Positions 43,350-51,684 of a stretch of DNA of 64,000 nucleotides are shown one piece after another. Both the position numbers and the translations under genes were made by a program. Location: assembly GCF_014645535.1 (NCBI RefSeq), contig NZ_BMLX01000001.1:1403020-1467019 (forward strand), read 5' to 3'. Within the stretch, counting starts at the first letter, position 1; each line of letters starts with the position of its first letter. The notes below the pieces were generated by a model, which saw only the letters and a list, made by a program, of their open reading frames with translations, had not been told where the DNA came from and searched no databases. Source of the stretch: Silvimonas iriomotensis (GTDB taxonomy: Bacteria; Pseudomonadota; Gammaproteobacteria; Burkholderiales; Chitinibacteraceae).

Positions 43350-44237
43350 ATGGATATCCGCGCCCTGCGTTATTTTGTCGAAGTGGTCCGCCAGCAAAGT
43401 TTTACCCGCGCGGCCGAGGCCTTGTTTGTGACCCAGCCGACCGTGAGCAAAATGGTCAAACAGCTGGAAGATGAGCTGGGCGGCCTGTTGCTGCTGCGTG
43501 AAGGCCGCAAGGTACTGCTGACCGATGCCGGCAAGGTGGCGTACATCCGGGCGCAGGCGGTACTGGCCGAAGCCGCGCGGCTACGCCAGGAAGTGGCCGA
43601 AGTCGATGGCATGGCGCGGGGCGAGTTGAAAGTGGGCATTCCGCCCATGGCCGGGCGCTATCTGGCGCCGGTGATCGGGCAGTTTCGCAAGCTGTATCCC
43701 GGTGTGACCTTGCGCTTGCAGGAACAAGGTGGCCGCGCGCTGGAAGAAAGCGTGGTCAATGGTGATCTTGATCTGGGTATTACCGTGCTGCCGGCCACCA
43801 CATCCGGCCTGGCCACCCTGCCCGTCACCCGCCAGGCGCTGGTGGTGGTTTACCCCGCCGGACAAGCACCGGACAGCGCTGCGCCGGTGGCCATTGCCGA
43901 TCTGGCCGACTGGCCCTTTGTGATGTACGAAGATGATTTTGCGCTGGCGCACATGATTGTCGCGGCGTGTGAGCAAGCCGGTTTTTCGCCGCAAGTGGCC
44001 GGGCATAGTCGGCACTGGGATTTCATTGGCGAGATGGTCGCGGCGCAGATGGGCATTGCCCTGCTGCCGGAGCCCATTGCCCGGCAACTGGACCCGGCGC
44101 GGGTGGCGCTGCGGCCCCTGGCAGACCCGACGCTGGTCTGGCAACTGGGCTTTGTCTGGCGCCACGATTACCTCTCCCGCGCGGGCCGTAGCTGGCTGCA
44201 GTGTTGCGAGGCGCAGTTTGGCAAGGCGTCCGCATAA
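43350..44237 (+). CDS. LysR-family regulator of the lrgAB locus (CidR-like)
   Basis: 295 residues from ATG 43350 (MDIRALRYFVEVVRQQSF); a TTG three codons upstream falls inside the palindrome. The N-terminal helix-turn-helix reads FTRAAEALFVTQPTVSKMVK, and the remainder is the usual periplasmic-binding-like effector domain. Divergence from lrgAB resembles cidR-cidAB of Gram-positives, where acetate or pyruvate metabolism is the signal. The effector here is unknown. It converges with asmA with three bases between stops. Confidence 0.9.
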   Translation: MDIRALRYFVEVVRQQSFTRAAEALFVTQPTVSKMVKQLEDELGGLLLLREGRKVLLTDAGKVAYIRAQAVLAEAARLRQEVAEVDGMARGELKVGIPPMAGRYLAPVIGQFRKLYPGVTLRLQEQGGRALEESVVNGDLDLGITVLPATTSGLATLPVTRQALVVVYPAGQAPDSAAPVAIADLADWPFVMYEDDFALAHMIVAACEQAGFSPQVAGHSRHWDFIGEMVAAQMGIALLPEPIARQLDPARVALRPLADPTLVWQLGFVWRHDYLSRAGRSWLQCCEAQFGKASA

Positions 44238-44240
44238 CGT

Positions 44241-46193
44241 TTAGGGCCGCGCCTTGTGCACCGTCGTTGGCGTCTGCACCGCATGCGCGCTGGCGGTCTC
44301 CATCATCTGCGCGCAAGGCGTGTCTTTGGCGGTGCCGATATCCACCAGCGGCAGCAGCGCCAGCGGCGGCGAGATAAACGCCAGCCCGACCGCGGCGGCC
44401 GCACGCCCCACCGGTTGCGGCAACGACGGGCGCACCGACGGCTTTTTGAACGGGCCGCTGATATTAATCGGCCCGCGGAACGCCACCAGGCTGATGTCCT
44501 TGGGGTTGGACTTGAGCGCCATATCAATGTGCTCATCGCGGAAATTGATATTGCCGCTGCCGGTGACCACCTGTTTATCGGTATCCAGAATCAGCGTTTT
44601 GATGGTGGCGTCGCCATTGGTTGCCCCCAGATCCGCCACCATGCAGCGCACCGGCACGGGCTTGTCGCCGGTAAACAGGATCGGCACCAGGTTGGCGACA
44701 TCCAGATTGGTCAGCCGCATCAAAAGCTTGCTGATCTGGCCGCCATCCATGATCACCGCCACATTGCCATTGGCCGAGCCCAGCATTTTCGCCACGCTGT
44801 TGCCCTGCATATCCAGCCGCGCCTTGCCACCAACCAGACCGGCGCTGGCCTCTTTGCTCTTACCCAGTTCCGGCACCAGCTGCGTCAGTTGCAGGCGGCT
44901 GGCCGAAGCATCCACCGCGGTTTTGAGCGGCGTGGCATTGCTGTCCAGGCTGAGCTTTGACACCACATGACCACCGGCCACACCGACGTTGAGCGGGTCA
45001 AACCGCAGCACGCCATCTTGCAGCAGCAAATGCGCGTCCAGGTTATCCAGCGGCAAGCTGGCATTGACGATCTGCGCCCCATGGAACTTCACGTCGGCAT
45101 TGGCCACGTTCAGCTTTTCCACGTTGAACGGGTTATCCGGCAGTACCCGATCACCTTTGGGCGGCGCCGGCTGACCGCTTTCCGAACGGGCGCCGATAAA
45201 GCCGGAGAAATCGGCCAGATCCACCTTTTGCGATTGCAGATCCGCCGTGATCATCTTCGTTTTTGGGGCCAGATCGACCGCAAAATTGCCGGACAGATCA
45301 CTGCTACCCACGCGCCCGGTAAAGCGCTGCAATTGCCAGACCTGATTCTGGTGCTGCAAATGCCCGGCAAGGCGGTACGGCGGCGTGGCGGGCAGCGGCA
45401 GTTTCAGAATGGGAAAAAGTTGCGCCAGGCTCTGGCCTGACAGATTGAAGTTGAGCGACAACACGCCCAGCTTTTGCGGATTGGTCACGGTGCCTTTGGC
45501 GGCAAAACGCGTTTGTCCCACCACGCCGGAAGCTTCCAGCGGGTATGGTTTATCGGCTTCACGCAGGTCCAGCACGCCGCCGCCGGTGGCATTCACATTG
45601 AAATCGAGCTTGCGGAACGCCCCTTTCGCGGCGATATCAATCGCGGCTTCGGCGCCTTCCAAGCCGTTTCGGGTGGCCACAGTCGCGTTGACATCAGAAC
45701 CCTGGGTATCCAGGTAATGGACGTGTCCGTTCTCGACATTGACCTGGCCCAGTTTCACGGCGGGCGCGCTGCTGCTGGTCTGGTCATTGCTGCTGGTGGC
45801 CAGTTTGTCGAAGGTCCAGTTATTCTGGCCCTGTGCGTTTTGCTCCAGCGTGACATCCGGGCCGGTCAGCACCACACGCGGCAACTGGACTTCCTTGTGC
45901 AGCAGGGGCTTGAGCGGCAGGTCGAACTCCAGTTTTTGCAAGCTCGCCATGGTGGGCGTCTTGCTCCACGGCGCATTGGCCAGCGTCAGCCCTTCGGCCG
46001 TGATGGTCGGCGTCCAGCCCAGCTTGACGTCCAGATTGCCAGTAATGGCAAATTGCCGGCCCAGCTTGTCCGATACGCGTTCCGCAATCGGCCCGCGCAG
46101 CATGTTCCAGTTAAAGAGATAAATGGCCAGCGCAATCAGCGCCACGATCACCGCCAGCACGGCAGGCCAGCGTCTTCTGCGTTTTGTGGTCAT
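44241..46193 (-). CDS. AsmA-family envelope protein
   Basis: 650 residues. One N-terminal membrane anchor (WPAVLAVIVALIALAIYLF) is followed by a long beta-rich periplasmic part. It has the AsmA N-domain (GRQFAITGNLDVKLGWTPTI, in part) and the C-terminal AsmA_2 region (LVPILFTGDKPVPVRCMVAD, in part). AsmA-like proteins are thought to bridge the periplasm and move phospholipids. No neighbour suggests a specialised role. Confidence 0.9.
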   Translation of the reverse strand: MTTKRRRRWPAVLAVIVALIALAIYLFNWNMLRGPIAERVSDKLGRQFAITGNLDVKLGWTPTITAEGLTLANAPWSKTPTMASLQKLEFDLPLKPLLHKEVQLPRVVLTGPDVTLEQNAQGQNNWTFDKLATSSNDQTSSSAPAVKLGQVNVENGHVHYLDTQGSDVNATVATRNGLEGAEAAIDIAAKGAFRKLDFNVNATGGGVLDLREADKPYPLEASGVVGQTRFAAKGTVTNPQKLGVLSLNFNLSGQSLAQLFPILKLPLPATPPYRLAGHLQHQNQVWQLQRFTGRVGSSDLSGNFAVDLAPKTKMITADLQSQKVDLADFSGFIGARSESGQPAPPKGDRVLPDNPFNVEKLNVANADVKFHGAQIVNASLPLDNLDAHLLLQDGVLRFDPLNVGVAGGHVVSKLSLDSNATPLKTAVDASASRLQLTQLVPELGKSKEASAGLVGGKARLDMQGNSVAKMLGSANGNVAVIMDGGQISKLLMRLTNLDVANLVPILFTGDKPVPVRCMVADLGATNGDATIKTLILDTDKQVVTGSGNINFRDEHIDMALKSNPKDISLVAFRGPINISGPFKKPSVRPSLPQPVGRAAAAVGLAFISPPLALLPLVDIGTAKDTPCAQMMETASAHAVQTPTTVHKARP

Positions 46194-46473
46194 GAACCGG
46201 ATACCCCGCAGCTTTGGTGTTGGATACGCCCCCTGTCACCATTATTCGCCGCCATCGTCCCCGCGCCATCCGCCCACCGCCCCTTGCCACGCCAGAAAAC
46301 ACCTACACGGCGTCCATGTCGGCATTGTCCTACACGGCGACGCGAGGCTTTCCCCTGCAGGCCGCGTATGCCACCGACATGTCCGGCCAGGCCCAGCAAG
46401 TAAGCTCTATCACGTGGAATACCGGCTTGCCGGGCTTCCTGCGGCAAACCGACAACACACAAAGGAGACCGCA

Positions 46474-46629
46474 ATGTTAGGCACCATCTTGTTAGTGATT
46501 CTTATCCTGATCCTCATCGGCGCGCTGCCTGCCTGGCCGCATAGCCGTAACTGGGGCTACGGGCCCAGCGGCGGCACCGGCGTTTTGCTGGTGGTGCTGA
46601 TCGTGCTGCTGGTCATGGGCGTGGTCTGA
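46474..46629 (+). CDS. DUF3309 small hydrophobic protein
   Basis: 51 residues. AAAGGAG lies six bases upstream of ATG 46474. The protein consists of two membrane helices around the conserved GALPAWPHSRNWGYGPSGG, the DUF3309 hallmark. Family members are small stress-associated membrane proteins of unknown function, usually about 50 residues. It starts the run of small stress-type genes that extends to 55321. Confidence 0.88.
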   Translation: MLGTILLVILILILIGALPAWPHSRNWGYGPSGGTGVLLVVLIVLLVMGVV

Positions 46630-46719
46630 CCCGCCTGGTTTGAAACTCACTGTTCACCCCTGTCAAAAACCATGCTCTTTTTCAACAACGCGCCGTTTCA
46701 GGATCGAGGAGATGCTGTC

Positions 46720-47130
46720 ATGGACACTTCAACAAAACGCTGGCGGGCCGGCGGGCTGATGCTTGATCTGCTGGCCGCCGCCGCCCTGTGCATGGCCATT
46801 GCCCAGGCACTCAATATGGGTAGACCGGCTGCGGCAGCCGCCGAGGAGTCGCCCGTTCCAGTCGCCATCATCAGCCCCACCGGGTTGATCATGCCGCAGG
46901 GGCGCGCCAATACGGCGTGTACGCCGATTGAGGACGCCGAATCCCCGCTGTTGCGGGGTTACGGCCGTTACCTGATCGCAGAGCACGCCCTGGCGGCCGG
47001 TGATCTACTCAGCCTGCCCGGCAGTTGTGCCCTCAAACACAGCGCCACGGCCGCACGGCCATCGACCGTCCGGCTGCAATTGAACGAAGAACACGAACTG
47101 GTTCAGCCAGATGGCCTGCGCCTGATCTGA
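46720..47130 (+). CDS. Membrane-anchored protein of unknown function
   Basis: 136 residues from ATG 46720, which has GAGGAG nine bases upstream; an ATG 48 bases earlier has weaker support. There is one N-terminal hydrophobic helix (LMLDLLAAAALCMAIAQAL), then a periplasmic part with two cysteines (NTACTP, GSCALK) that could form a disulfide. A terminator follows at 47174. I do not recognise the family. The ribosome site, terminator and composition suggest a real gene. Confidence 0.6.
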   Translation: MDTSTKRWRAGGLMLDLLAAAALCMAIAQALNMGRPAAAAAEESPVPVAIISPTGLIMPQGRANTACTPIEDAESPLLRGYGRYLIAEHALAAGDLLSLPGSCALKHSATAARPSTVRLQLNEEHELVQPDGLRLI

Positions 47131-47173
47131 ACGGGCCAGGCCCCGTTGCAGCTCAGTTCAACCCTGCCCCTGT

Positions 47174-47215
47174 CAGCCCGCATGGACGTGCCAGTCCTGC
47201 GGGCTGGTTTTTTTG
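47174..47215 (+). terminator. Intrinsic terminator
   Basis: AGCCCGCA (47175-47182) pairs with TGCGGGCT (47198-47205), followed by GG and a run of eight T. It ends the unit of the unknown membrane-anchored gene. Confidence 0.9.
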
Positions 47216-47424
47216 CGGATCAGCGCAAAACCAGGGCCGCAGCGTCGCTGTAGTCCTCTCCCCATAGCGCCCTTGCGTAAACCCGCACAGCAATCCCGTC
47301 CTTCACCGACATTTCCGCACTGGCCGGCGGTTCAAGATGGACTTGTCGGTTCGGGACACGCTGCCGGGGCAGAACGGTAGCCCCGTTCCGGCATATTGCC
47401 AATCCGCTATCAAAGGAGTTCATC

Positions 47425-47859
47425 ATGACGTTGCCAGGCAATCAGTCGTATACCTCCACACCGCGAACCACCACCACGAACGCTGCCGGCATAAACGCAC
47501 AGGTTATTGCCTCGCACGAGGTCGAAGGCTACAAGGTGGTCAATGAGCAAGGCGAACATCTGGGCAAGATTGACCAGTTTGTGCTGGATGTCACCAATGG
47601 TCGCGTCGCGTACGCAGTGCTGTCTTTTGGCGGCTTTCTGGGCATGGGCGACAAGCTGTTCGCCATTCCCTGGTCGGCCCTCAGACTGGATGAAGTCAAT
47701 AAAGAGTTCATGCTGATCGGCGTGGACAAAGACACCCTCAAGAACGCGCCCGGGTTCGACAAGGACCACTGGCCGACCTTTGCCGACGAGCAATGGGCCA
47801 GCAACCTGCATAGCTATTACCGGGCCGATCCGTACTGGAAGGACAACCTGCCGCACTGA
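47425..47859 (+). CDS. PRC-barrel domain protein
   Basis: 144 residues. A low-complexity Ser/Thr N-terminus precedes a PRC-barrel domain at residues 28-100 (GYKVVNEQGEHLGKIDQFVLD; AYAVLSFGGFLGMGDKLFAI, in part; IPWSAL). The C-terminal tail is aromatic and acidic. Such soluble PRC-barrel proteins are frequent in general stress regulons of proteobacteria; their function is unknown. AAAGGAG precedes the start. A strong terminator is at 47902. Confidence 0.88.
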   Translation: MTLPGNQSYTSTPRTTTTNAAGINAQVIASHEVEGYKVVNEQGEHLGKIDQFVLDVTNGRVAYAVLSFGGFLGMGDKLFAIPWSALRLDEVNKEFMLIGVDKDTLKNAPGFDKDHWPTFADEQWASNLHSYYRADPYWKDNLPH

Positions 47860-47901
47860 TGCCGGCACGTTGTTCCCGCCCCGCCCCATGGGGGCGCAAA
47901 T

Positions 47902-47931
47902 GGCCGCCAGCCTTGTGCTGGCGGCCTTTTT
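47902..47931 (+). terminator. Intrinsic terminator of the PRC-barrel gene
   Basis: GGCCGCCAGC and GCTGGCGGCC form a 10-bp stem around CTTGT, followed by five T. Confidence 0.95.
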
Positions 47932-48146
47932 CATGCGGCGTGCCGTGGTTGTCGCCATGTCAGATGCGGACTACCCGGGCAGTCAGCCCTGCCGACAGCA
48001 CATCGCGTCCGCCGCCCGACATTTCTGTAGCGCAGTACGCCGTACGATGCATCCATCGAACAAGCGAATACCGGCCCGGCCAGGCACCCGCTCAAACGCC
48101 AGGGACGGATTGATTGAATAAAACCCATAGAGAAAGGCAGCACATC

Positions 48147-48794
48147 ATGAACGAATGCAAAGCCATCCGGGACGCACTGCATAACCGCACCACCAGTCTT
48201 GTGAGTTTGCTCAAACGCACGCAACGGCTGGCCATTGCTGCTGGTAACGTTCGGGTGCAACGCTGGGCTGACCATGAACTCAACGGTTATCCAGATGACG
48301 AAGCACTGCCCGAATACCGCGTCGTCAGCGCGCAGGCGTGGGTACGTTTGCAGGGCAACCAGGTGGTGATTGACGCCATGCTGATCTCGGGCGAGCTGAT
48401 CCCCGCCTGGCTGCGTGAAGACCTGGCCTACAGCCACTTGCGCAACCCGGTGTCTGACTACATGCCGTATCTGTTGGGCAAACATGATGACGAACTGCGC
48501 GAGAACTGGCCGCGCCAGCTTGTCGCCCAGCTCAACGCGGAAACCCGCCCGTTTGTACCCGCCATGCGCTGCCTGGAAGGCTGGAAAACCATCCACCGCG
48601 GTGCCGTGTGCGAAATGGTGGCCTCTTGCCGCGACGAGCTGCTGTTTGCCTTGAACGAGATCGAATTTGGCTTCGGACAAAGCGTCGCGATCAATACCAG
48701 CATCAACGCCATCCAGCCAGAACCCCCGCTGCGCCCGGACCTGCGGCTTGCCACCGGCAGCCACTACGCAGGGCAAGAGCGCCGCATGGCTTAA
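48147..48794 (+). CDS. AbiTii-domain protein
   Basis: 215 residues from ATG 48147 with AAAGG ten bases upstream; an in-frame TTG 33 bases earlier is less likely. The N-terminal 60 residues follow the AbiTii pattern (helical start, GNVRVQRWADHELNGYPDD, ALPEYRVV). AbiTii is named from an abortive-infection phage-resistance system, but stand-alone domains are widespread and uncharacterised. No toxin, nuclease or kinase domain is visible in the remainder. It is surrounded by stress genes rather than a defence island. Confidence 0.72.
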   Translation: MNECKAIRDALHNRTTSLVSLLKRTQRLAIAAGNVRVQRWADHELNGYPDDEALPEYRVVSAQAWVRLQGNQVVIDAMLISGELIPAWLREDLAYSHLRNPVSDYMPYLLGKHDDELRENWPRQLVAQLNAETRPFVPAMRCLEGWKTIHRGAVCEMVASCRDELLFALNEIEFGFGQSVAINTSINAIQPEPPLRPDLRLATGSHYAGQERRMA

Positions 48795-48875
48795 GCCATT
48801 GCGCACAACGAAACCTGTGCGCCTTTTTTGCCAGACCGTTATTCCAATAACGCCAGAACCGCAAAGGAGTCCGTC

Positions 48876-49040
48876 ATGTTGCACTACGCTGTTGTGTTCT
48901 TTGTGATTGCCCTGATCGCCGCACTGCTGGGTTTTACCGGCATCGCCGCTGGCGCAGCGGACATCGCCCGTATCCTGTTCTTCCTGTTCATCGTGATTTT
49001 CCTCGTCAGCATCGTGCTGGGCTTCCTCAGAGGCTGGTAG
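48876..49040 (+). CDS. DUF1328 (YtjA-type) small membrane protein
   Basis: 54 residues. AAAGGAG precedes ATG 48876. Two membrane helices have the family sequence [19 protein letters not shown] between them and end LGFLRGW. DUF1328 proteins are abundant stress-associated inner-membrane proteins of unknown function. It is monocistronic, with a terminator at 49130. Confidence 0.92.
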   Translation: MLHYAVVFFVIALIAALLGFTGIAAGAADIARILFFLFIVIFLVSIVLGFLRGW

Positions 49041-49430
49041 CGCACGCTGAACAGTCACGACTTACCTGTCGTTACTGATCCATCGTGTGAGCTTTGAACC
49101 TGTTTTCCCCTCCCTGCTCTACTTCGGCAACCGGATAGTCCCTGATGGGTTATCCGGTCTTTTTTTGGGCGGCGCATTTGCGTGCGCGGGCGCTTGGGGT
49201 TGTGCAGACAGGCTGGATGGGCACCAGGATTGCGGCGGCTGTCGTGGATGCCGGCTCAGGGCTGGTATGACGGAGTGTTGGGCGGGGTCAGGATGGGATA
49301 CTCGATGGCGTGGTTGCGGGTAGCAAGGAACTGGCCACGCGCAAGGGTCCAGGGCTGGGGCCCGGCTCGACTCACACGGGTACTACTGCAGTGTTTGATC
49401 TACACCGCGCGCGCAACGCCCTGAGCGCGC
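49041..49430. other. Intergenic region between DUF1328 and GST genes
   Basis: 390 bases. Apart from the DUF1328 terminator (49130-49167) I see no gene; short frames here lack ribosome sites. 49190-49400 is G-rich on the plus strand. The GST gene ends from the right. Confidence 0.55.
49130..49167 (+). terminator. Intrinsic terminator of the DUF1328 gene
   Basis: ACCGGATA (49130-49137) and TATCCGGT (49151-49158) form the stem, followed by C and seven T. Confidence 0.92.
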
Positions 49431-50042
49431 TCACCGCTTCTCCATTACCCCTGCAAACAACGCGCTCTCCAGAAAGCCATCCAGCCACGTCCGTACTTGC
49501 GGATAAGGCGCGCTGGCAAACCAGCCTTTGTCGACATGGGCAAACTGCCGCACAAACGGCAGGATCGCCATATCCACAAGGCCGGCATGGGCACCTGCCA
49601 GCCACGGCTGGCCGTCAAGACGCTGTTCCAGCGTGCGCAAGAACACCTCGCCTTGTTGCCGATGCCCGGCCTGATCCAGTTCCGGATAACGCTCTGGGTA
49701 TTTGTAGCGGTCCAGATTGCGTTTGAACTCGCCATCGTTGGTGGCCACCAGCTCGCGCGCGGCGTCATCCCAACCGCAGCCGGGCAGCCAGCCAAGCGGG
49801 TCATGCTGGTGGAGCGCCCACAACATGATGTCCAGGCTTTGTTCCAGCACCGTGCCATCGGCCAGCTGCAGCACGGGCACCGTGCCCTTGGGCGAGATCA
49901 GCAGCATGGCGGCCGGTTTGTCCCGCAGGCTGACTTCGTGATGCAACACCGGGATCTGGCTGGCCGCCAGCGCCAGCCGGGCGCGGATGGCGTAGGGGCA
50001 GCGGCGGAAGGTGTAAAGAACGGGGAGCGCTGCACTGGGCAC
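49431..50042 (-). CDS. Glutathione S-transferase family protein
   Basis: 203 residues. The N-terminal thioredoxin-like domain (LYTFRRCPYAIRARLAL, with Cys-Pro at the active-site position; PKGTVPVLQLADGTVLEQS, in part) is followed by an all-helical C-terminal domain. The Cys-Pro-Tyr site resembles glutaredoxin-2/omega-like GSTs that act on disulfides or mixed disulfides rather than classical conjugation. The proposed start is GTG at 50042, the only start codon before the first strand; its ribosome site is weak. Confidence 0.85.
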   Translation of the reverse strand: MPSAALPVLYTFRRCPYAIRARLALAASQIPVLHHEVSLRDKPAAMLLISPKGTVPVLQLADGTVLEQSLDIMLWALHQHDPLGWLPGCGWDDAARELVATNDGEFKRNLDRYKYPERYPELDQAGHRQQGEVFLRTLEQRLDGQPWLAGAHAGLVDMAILPFVRQFAHVDKGWFASAPYPQVRTWLDGFLESALFAGVMEKR

Positions 50043-50094
50043 GGCAAGCTTCTGTAGCGTGAGAAAACGCCATTATCCGGCGGGATCACCTGCG

Positions 50095-50131
50095 GGAAAA
50101 GCAAAACGCCAGCGCAAAAGGCGCTGGCGTT
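50095..50131 (-). terminator. Intrinsic terminator of the BON lipoprotein gene
   Basis: AACGCCAGCGC (50105-50115) pairs with GCGCTGGCGTT (50121-50131). On the minus strand the stem runs into TTTTGCTTTT. Confidence 0.9.
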
Positions 50132-50156
50132 GCCGGAACGGGTCAGACACTGCTGC

Positions 50157-50672
50157 TTACTGACTCTTCACCGTGGTGTTGTCGACCAGGGAAGTCACGC
50201 CATCGACACCGGACACCACCGATTTGATCTCGGCGTGTTTGGCTTCGGTATTGATCTCGCCCGACAGCGTCACCACGCCGGCGCTGGTGGAGACATTGAG
50301 CGCCAGCGTGTTCAGGCCGGCGTCTTTGGCCAGGGCCGCTTTCACGCGTGTGGTGACGGTGGCGTCATCCAGTTTTGCCCCCGCCTTGGCAGAGGAATCT
50401 GCCAGCGCGTCTTTGGCACTGGAGGCCGCTGCGGCCATGTCAGAGGCGGCATCTTGCAGCTTGGCCGACGCAGAAGAATCGCCGCTGCCCGATTGCTGCG
50501 AGGTGGCGGGTGCTTCTGGCACCGAGGCCTCCATCGCCGCGCCGGACGCCACGCTGGATGCGGTCACGGGCTCGTTGTCGTCATGTTTCTGACAACCTGC
50601 AAGTACGCTGAACGCCAGCACGCTAAGGGCCAGCACAGATGGGGTAGAACTCAAGATACGCTTGACGGGCAT
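50157..50672 (-). CDS. BON-domain lipoprotein (OsmY-like)
   Basis: 171 residues from ATG 50672 (AAAGGAG ten bases upstream). The lipobox LAGC is near residue 25, so the mature protein is a lipoprotein. A Ser/Ala-rich linker leads to one BON domain at about residues 100-170 (TTRVKAALAKDAGLNTLALN, then VVTLSGEI and VDGVTSLVDNT). BON proteins stabilise membranes under osmotic stress. It has a terminator behind it. A 25-residue membrane peptide gene lies upstream on the same strand. Confidence 0.9.
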   Translation of the reverse strand: MPVKRILSSTPSVLALSVLAFSVLAGCQKHDDNEPVTASSVASGAAMEASVPEAPATSQQSGSGDSSASAKLQDAASDMAAAASSAKDALADSSAKAGAKLDDATVTTRVKAALAKDAGLNTLALNVSTSAGVVTLSGEINTEAKHAEIKSVVSGVDGVTSLVDNTTVKSQ

Positions 50673-50758
50673 TGGGTTAACTCCTTTGCTTTGAGCGCGA
50701 TGGACAAACAAACGATCAGATCAGGTGGCGTGCCCGGCCTGCGCGGCCGGGACGAGGG

Positions 50759-50836
50759 TCAGTGAAACAGCAGGTAACACATCAGCAACAAAGAAAACGG
50801 CACCCCCAAAATCCACGCAACAAGATATTTGGCCAT
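50759..50836 (-). CDS. 25-residue single-span membrane peptide
   Basis: This short frame is read directly from the minus strand: ATG at 50836, TGA at 50759. The product is MAKYLVAWILGVP followed by FSLLLMCYLLFH, one membrane helix with a short polar N-terminus. AAGGTG lies 6-11 bases upstream. It precedes the BON lipoprotein gene by 86 bases in the same direction, in a run of other small membrane stress proteins. No family is recognised. Confidence 0.55.
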   Translation of the reverse strand: MAKYLVAWILGVPFSLLLMCYLLFH

Positions 50837-51008
50837 CGTCGTCACCTTGATGTTATTGCTCGGTGATTACAATGTATGACGATGCCCTGCTGCGGAATGT
50901 CCCACGGGTCCTGATTGCCCTGTAGGGGCCAGATGGTGCGTTTGTGGGTCTTGTCTGACACCACCCCGCCCCTGGGGTCAGCCACGGGCCGGGGTACGGG
51001 TGGTGGTT

Positions 51009-51443
51009 TCAGGCGGGCAGATCAGGCTGGCGCGGGTGGACGTTTTCAATCGTCTGCACCGCTTCGGAAAAATGCATGGATTTGTCAAAAAAGTGCTCGA
51101 CACCCAGCATGCGCGCCCGCCGTTCGTACAGGCTGAAGGCATGATTGGTCAGCACGACGCGTACGGGTGGGTTCAGCTCGTTGTTCTTGATGTAGGACAG
51201 CACATCAAAACCCGTGCCCTCCAGCAATTCAAGATCAATCACCGCCAGATCAAAGCGCTGTTGCTTGAGCGCGGCGATGGCATCGTTGGCTGTCGCGGCA
51301 AAGGCGGTAAACACCACATGTCCGCTGGCCGACAAGGCTTCGACCAGCGCTTCGCGGATCAATACGGAGTCTTCGACCAGCAAGGCGGTAACCACCTGCC
51401 CGGTCCCGGTTTCAGACGGCGGGGACGTCAATTCTGTACTCAT
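51009..51443 (-). CDS. Stand-alone response-regulator receiver protein
   Basis: 144 residues: a polar N-terminal tail, then a single receiver domain (TALLVEDSVLIREALVEAL; phospho-acceptor Asp in LAVIDLELLEG; Thr in RVVLTNHA; Lys in FFDKS). There is no output domain. It may act as a phosphate sink, through protein contacts, or with the CHASE3 kinase at 53240 and the NarL-type regulator at 51676. It lies 230 bases downstream of the NarL-type gene, so it is probably transcribed separately. Confidence 0.88.
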   Translation of the reverse strand: MSTELTSPPSETGTGQVVTALLVEDSVLIREALVEALSASGHVVFTAFAATANDAIAALKQQRFDLAVIDLELLEGTGFDVLSYIKNNELNPPVRVVLTNHAFSLYERRARMLGVEHFFDKSMHFSEAVQTIENVHPRQPDLPA

Positions 51444-51652
51444 GATCCGTTCCGGACTGCGCGGTCAGGCGCTGGCGTCATCCGGCAGCGCATGCTACCG
51501 AAGTGATTCATTGTTATGCATGCGACAAAGAGATGATGGCCAGGCCGACAGCCGAGTTCACTGTGTGCATCTATATGGCATTCGACACTCAAACCATCCC
51601 CCCGTTTTTTCATGTCCGGCGGCGATGCGGCCCACTGGCCGCAACGCCCGGT

Positions 51653-51684
51653 CAGTTGATCAGTTGATCAGTTGATCAGTTGAT
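51653..51684. repeat. Tandem repeat (CAGTTGAT)x4
   Basis: Four perfect copies of the 8-base unit CAGTTGAT run from 51653 to 51684 and a fifth partial copy follows. The stop codon and last three codons of the NarL-type regulator lie within the array, so the unit sets the gene's 3' end. Each copy contains the palindrome TGATCA across unit junctions. Confidence 0.9.

Noticed and set aside
49087..49424. Cys/Gly/Trp-rich short frames downstream of DUF1328
   Set aside because: The first overlaps the DUF1328 terminator. None has a ribosome site or plausible composition.
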